A stretch of 64,000 bases of DNA, taken from JBGTFE01 sp036403235. Lineage in GTDB: Bacteria; Acidobacteriota; Blastocatellia; Pyrinomonadales; Pyrinomonadaceae. The translations under genes were made by a program, and so were the position numbers. The stretch spans positions 1 through 64,000 of the forward strand of contig DASWRI010000026.1 of the NCBI GenBank assembly GCA_036403235.1. Reading direction: 5' to 3'. The notes below the pieces were generated by a model. The model ran no database searches, was not told where the DNA came from, and saw nothing but the letters and a program-made list of their open reading frames with translations. Shown here piece by piece: positions 60,661-64,000 of the stretch (positions are counted from its first letter, which is position 1; each line of letters opens with the position of its first letter).

Positions 60661-61902
60661 TTATCTGAATTTTTCACGAAAATTTTCAAACCACTCGGCA
60701 ACTTTGCGCGTTGTCGAGCGTCCGCCGCTCATTTGCCCGCGAATTTGTGCGCGCATCGACGATAAAGCCAGCCCGCAGGCGACCGCCCATTCGGGATTGT
60801 TTACTTCTTCGAGCAAACCGCCGAACAGATTTTGCTCGAGAAACCCGAGTCTGGTCGGCGCGTCGAAGACCTGTTCGGCGACCTCGACCATGCCGCGACT
60901 GAGCGAGCCGCCGCCGGTCAAAACCACGCCGCTCGAAATCTGCGCGCCGGTGTTGACGACTTCGAGAGCGATGTGCTGAAGAAGCTCGATGGCGCGCGGC
61001 TGCATGATGTCGCACAGGATTTCTTTCGAAAGCACGCGCGTTTCCTGTCTTCCGACCGGAGTTATCTCGATGATTTCCTGCCGCTCGCTTTCGTCCATCA
61101 AAAATCCGGCGACGCAGCCGTAATGTTCTTTGATTTTATTGGCTTCGGGAATAGAAACGCGCAGGCCCATCGCGATGTCTTTCGTAAAATGCATTCCGCC
61201 GAACGGAAACACGACCGTGTGCTGCACTGCGCCGCGACCGAAAATCATCAAAGACGTCACTTCCGCGCCGATATTCACCAAAGCGCAGCCGTATTCCTTG
61301 TCGTCGTCGGTCAACGTGCTCTCGGCCGCCGCGAGCGGCTCGAGCATCATACTTTCGACTTCGAGGCCCGAGCGATGAATCGCCTTGATTATGTTCTGCT
61401 TGCCCGCGCTCGGACTCGTCACGACGTGAATGCGGCTTTCGAGCCGCGAGCCACGCATTCCGATTGGCTCGACGATTCCGTCCTGCCCGTCGATGATAAA
61501 TTCCTGCGGCAGACGGTCGACGATTTCCCATCCGGCGGGAAGCTGCATTGCGCTGGCCGATTCGACCGCGCGTTCCATATCCTCGGCGGTAATGTCGCGC
61601 CCGGCGCCCGCCACGGCGACGACACCGGCTTTGTTTTCGCCGCGCAGATGCTCGCCCGAAAGATTGATGGTCGCCATCTGTATTTCCAGACCGCTCATCC
61701 GTTCGGCTTCCTCGACCGCGCGTTTAATCGATTCGACGACCGTATCAGTCGTCGTCACGATTCCGCGCCTTAATCCTCGCGATTCGCTCGCGCCGAAGCC
61801 GACGACGCTCATCACGCCGCCTTCGACGGGCTCGCCGATGACGCATTTTACTTTGCTCGTTCCGATATCTAACCCGACTGCATGTATTTCACGATTTATC
61901 AT
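60661..61902 (-). CDS. ftsA: Cell division protein FtsA
   Basis: The 413-residue actin-like ATPase anchors FtsZ to the membrane. It begins with GLDIGTSKVKCVIGE (phosphate 1 motif), has the SHS2 (1C) domain (~85-165), the adenosine-site sequence VVLTGGGSLSRGMVEVAE, and a C-terminal amphipathic helix (RKVAEWFENFREKFR) that serves as the membrane tether. The ATG at 61902 is preceded by GGAAG at good spacing. ftsQ lies 21 bases upstream and ftsZ downstream; the order murC-ftsQ-ftsA-ftsZ is the conserved division cluster. Confidence 0.96.
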   Translation of the reverse strand: MINREIHAVGLDIGTSKVKCVIGEPVEGGVMSVVGFGASESRGLRRGIVTTTDTVVESIKRAVEEAERMSGLEIQMATINLSGEHLRGENKAGVVAVAGAGRDITAEDMERAVESASAMQLPAGWEIVDRLPQEFIIDGQDGIVEPIGMRGSRLESRIHVVTSPSAGKQNIIKAIHRSGLEVESMMLEPLAAAESTLTDDDKEYGCALVNIGAEVTSLMIFGRGAVQHTVVFPFGGMHFTKDIAMGLRVSIPEANKIKEHYGCVAGFLMDESERQEIIEITPVGRQETRVLSKEILCDIMQPRAIELLQHIALEVVNTGAQISSGVVLTGGGSLSRGMVEVAEQVFDAPTRLGFLEQNLFGGLLEEVNNPEWAVACGLALSSMRAQIRGQMSGGRSTTRKVAEWFENFREKFR

Positions 61903-61923
61903 TGATTATTCTTCCATCTAAAA

Positions 61924-62772
61924 TTAGCCGTTCTGCTTGTTTCGAAAAATCAAAAAACTCTGCGTTCCCGTCACGTTTATTCCCAAAACTTCCGTGCCTT
62001 TTCCGGCGATTCCTTCAAGACCTAATTTCAGTTTTTTGCTGAAATTATCTTTCGACAAAATAATCTTTTTCTGCTCGCCCGACTGCTGAACGATGGCCTC
62101 CGGCTCGTTCAAATCGGACAAATCGACATAGGCGACGCGTTTTGCAAGGTCGAATTCTTTCCATTCTTCGACCATTTTCGAGAAAATCCTGACGCGTTCC
62201 TGATTATCTCTGCGCGCGACATCCGAGTTATCGCGATTCCAGCCCTGCATATAAAACGGCGGGCGGTCGTCCGATTTTCCGGCCGCGCCGATAACAACCG
62301 CGTCTTCGTCGGCAAAAAAGTCGCCGCCGTCAATCCGCACGACCGCGTGCGGCACGCGCTCGACGATGTTGACGCGAATTCCGTCGGGCAAAACGCGCGA
62401 GACGACCGCCGATTTAACGAGCGTCAGGCGCTCGATGCCGCTTTTGATTTCTTTCAAATCGGCGTGCCAGACGCCGGATTTTTCCGTCTGACTGCGAACG
62501 ATTCGCTCGATGTCGTCGCGCGAGGCGCGCGTTACGCCGTTGACGTCAATCGCTTTAACGTCGAAAAATTCCGAAGCGGTCACGGTTCGATAGCCCATAA
62601 ACAGCAAAAATCCGAGACTCGCAAGGATGCCGAACATCAAAAAAAGCGGAACGAAGAAATTCGAAAAATTCTTCGCGCTCTTTTTGCGCGTAGCCGCCGC
62701 GCGTCGTTTTTTCGGCGTTTTCGCCGCGGATTTGCTTGTCGTCGTTGTTATCTTTCTTTTTCGTTTTGCCAT
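61924..62772 (-). CDS. ftsQ: Cell division protein FtsQ
   Basis: The start was set at ATG 62772; an upstream GTG lies within the repeat at 62781. The ~282-residue protein has a highly basic cytosolic tail (KRKRKITTTTSKSAAKTPKK), one membrane helix (~47-67, FFVPLFLMFGILASLGFLLFM), a POTRA domain (~78-150, FFDVKAIDVNGVTRASRDDIERIV) and the FtsQ beta domain with VVSRVLPDGIRVNIVERVPHAVVRI and FADEDAVVI. It links the divisome in the periplasm (FtsB/FtsL) to the ring. Sits between murC (41 bases) and ftsA; no murB or ddl lies between, unlike in many bacteria. Confidence 0.93.
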   Translation of the reverse strand: MAKRKRKITTTTSKSAAKTPKKRRAAATRKKSAKNFSNFFVPLFLMFGILASLGFLLFMGYRTVTASEFFDVKAIDVNGVTRASRDDIERIVRSQTEKSGVWHADLKEIKSGIERLTLVKSAVVSRVLPDGIRVNIVERVPHAVVRIDGGDFFADEDAVVIGAAGKSDDRPPFYMQGWNRDNSDVARRDNQERVRIFSKMVEEWKEFDLAKRVAYVDLSDLNEPEAIVQQSGEQKKIILSKDNFSKKLKLGLEGIAGKGTEVLGINVTGTQSFLIFRNKQNG

Positions 62773-62780
62773 ATTTATTT

Positions 62781-62819
62781 TCACCACAGAAAAATTCTCC
62801 GTGTTTGCGGTGGTTAATT
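62781..62819. repeat. Short inverted repeat between ftsQ and murC
   Basis: ACCAC (62783-62787) with AGAAAAATTCTCCGTGTTTGC and GGTGGTTAA: an ACCAC/GTGGT dyad of a type resembling CACAGAG-like intergenic repeats. It overlaps the alternative GTG start of ftsQ and approaches the murC stop (62814). It is weaker and more degenerate than the other arrays. Confidence 0.4.
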
Positions 62820-64000
62820 AGTTTTTAGTTTCTCCAAAATCTCGTCGGAAAGCCGCGTGATACTTCCCGCGCCCAATGTAATAACCAAATCGTTCGGCTG
62901 CAAAAACGGGGTAATTTTGTCCGCCACGCCGTCGATGTCGCCGACATACTGCACGTTTTTATGCCCGTATTTGCGAATGTTTTCCGTCAAAACTTCCGCC
63001 GTTACGCCTTCAATCGGCGATTCGCTGGCGGCGTAAATATCGACGACGAAAAGCACGTCGGCGTTATTAAACGAAAGCGCGAATTCGTTCATCAATTCGT
63101 TTGTTCTCGAAAAACGATGCGGCTGGAAAACAACCACCGTACGCTTTCCGCCCGAACCGTTTTTCGCCGCCGAAAGCGTCGCTAAGATTTCGGTCGGGTG
63201 ATGGCCGTAGTCGTCGACGACCATGATGCCGTCAATCTCGCCTTTGAATTGAAAACGGCGATTCGCGTTTTGAAACTTGGTAAAAGCTCCCGCGATTTTT
63301 TCAAACTTAACGCCGAGCTCCAAAGCGACCGCAGTCGCCGCCAAAGCGTTGTAGATATTATGTTTTCCCGGCACGGGCAGATTTATCTCGCCGAGCACCT
63401 CCGCTCCTTTCCAGACCGAAAACGTCGAGCCGAAATTTTCGTTGTAACGAATGTCGTGCGCCGAAACGTCGGCCTGCGCGGTCATCCCGTAAGTGACGCG
63501 GCGGCGCTTGATTTTCGGAATAATAAGCTGCACGTTCGGGTCGTCGAGACAAAGAATCGTCGCGCCGTAAAACGGTACTTTGTTGACGAAATCCGTGAAA
63601 CATTGGACGACGTCTTCCATTCCTTTGTAGGATTCCATGTGTTCCTTATCAATGTTCGTGACGACGGCGACGGTCGGGTAAAGCATCAAAAATGAACGGT
63701 CTGATTCGTCGGCTTCGGTGACGAACCACTCGCTTTTTCCGAGCCGCGCGTTTGAGCCGAGCGTATTGACGACGCCGCCGACAATCGTCGTCGGGTCGAT
63801 TCCGGCGTATCCGAGAATGGTCGCGACCATCGATGTCGTCGTCGTTTTGCCGTGCGTTCCGGCGATGGCGACGGCATACGGTTTTAGGGTCATCAGCTCG
63901 GCCAGCATCTCGGCGCGCGGGATGACCGGAATGCCTTTTTCCTTGGCGCGAACGACTTCCGGGTTGTCCTCCTTGACGGCCGACGAATAAACGACGACTT
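62814..64000 (-). CDS. murC: UDP-N-acetylmuramate-L-alanine ligase, 5' part outside window
   Basis: The frame runs off the right edge: upstream of the internal Met at 63908 it reads VVVYSSAVKEDNPEVVRAKEKGIPVIPRAEMLAELM, the end of the MurC Rossmann domain, so ~395 codons are present and the first ~70-75 are missing. The ATP loop is AGTHGKTTTTSMVAT; further signatures are EADESDRSFLML, VVTNIDKEHMESY, PGKHNIYNALAATAVALELGV, VVDDYGHHPTEILATL and VVFQPHRFSRTNELM. MurC adds L-alanine to UDP-MurNAc in peptidoglycan synthesis. It heads the visible ftsQ-ftsA-ftsZ cluster. Confidence 0.95.
   Translation of the reverse strand, partial: VVVYSSAVKEDNPEVVRAKEKGIPVIPRAEMLAELMTLKPYAVAIAGTHGKTTTTSMVATILGYAGIDPTTIVGGVVNTLGSNARLGKSEWFVTEADESDRSFLMLYPTVAVVTNIDKEHMESYKGMEDVVQCFTDFVNKVPFYGATILCLDDPNVQLIIPKIKRRRVTYGMTAQADVSAHDIRYNENFGSTFSVWKGAEVLGEINLPVPGKHNIYNALAATAVALELGVKFEKIAGAFTKFQNANRRFQFKGEIDGIMVVDDYGHHPTEILATLSAAKNGSGGKRTVVVFQPHRFSRTNELMNEFALSFNNADVLFVVDIYAASESPIEGVTAEVLTENIRKYGHKNVQYVGDIDGVADKITPFLQPNDLVITLGAGSITRLSDEILEKLKTN

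Noticed and set aside
60832..61773. Plus-strand open frame of 313 codons inside ftsA
   Set aside because: Antisense shadow of a well-conserved gene.

Overview
The window looks like chromosomal DNA of an Acidobacteriota member, probably Blastocatellia/Pyrinomonadales. The evidence is a VWA protein of the type known as the 'VWFA-related Acidobacterial domain', Ser/Thr kinases fused to TolB-like and TPR modules, secreted delta-60 and FG-GAP repeat proteins, regulators with two-component propellers, and a murC-ftsQ-ftsA-ftsZ cluster. No rRNA, tRNA, CRISPR array, transposase or phage gene was seen. Assignment to a lower rank is inference.

Layout. 1-5.1 kb: two secreted beta-propeller/FG-GAP proteins on the minus strand, the first running off the window. 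5.5-11.9 kb, plus strand: a membrane Ser/Thr kinase, a sigma factor with region 2 only, a VWA protein, a small membrane protein coupled to a DedA protein, and an ABC exporter. 11.9-28.9 kb, minus strand: a ~17 kb putative operon of LuxR-type regulator, propeller sensor kinase, anchored propeller protein, VIT/VWA protein, 2414-residue TPR protein and a 582-residue anchored protein; the last four genes are joined by three 4-base ATGA overlaps. 28.9-35.5 kb: a six-PAS hybrid kinase, a CpxA/CpxR-like pair and a divergent Spy/CpxP-like protein. 35.6-47.6 kb: a Tat-exported intradiol dioxygenase-like protein, an FG-GAP gene with an in-frame stop, a secreted lipase-like hydrolase, a 1442-residue kinase with duplicated TolB/TPR modules, a secreted unknown, an ECF sigma factor and an orphan gene behind a strong promoter. 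47.7-64 kb: an NtrY/NtrX-like pair, a CPBP protease, nadC, valS, two response regulators, pdxA, an Hfq-like gene, ftsZ, ftsA, ftsQ and partial murC.

The most unusual feature is a dispersed set of 7-bp-period tandem repeats, usually with dyad symmetry. They lie between genes, provide the stop codons of several genes, and in four places are translated: a 51-bp in-frame insertion in valS, one in the dimerisation domain of the NtrY-like kinase, one that encodes the signal peptide of the VIT/VWA protein, and one that encodes the N-terminus of the giant TPR protein.

How the genes may work together (inference): the propeller kinase and its LuxR-type partner probably control or report on the co-transcribed periplasmic propeller, VIT/VWA and TPR proteins, which look like a cell-envelope assembly. 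Phased TTTAC/TTAAC boxes lie upstream of both the Spy-like gene and the sigma-fragment/VWA genes, which suggests one envelope-stress regulon under the CpxR-like regulator.
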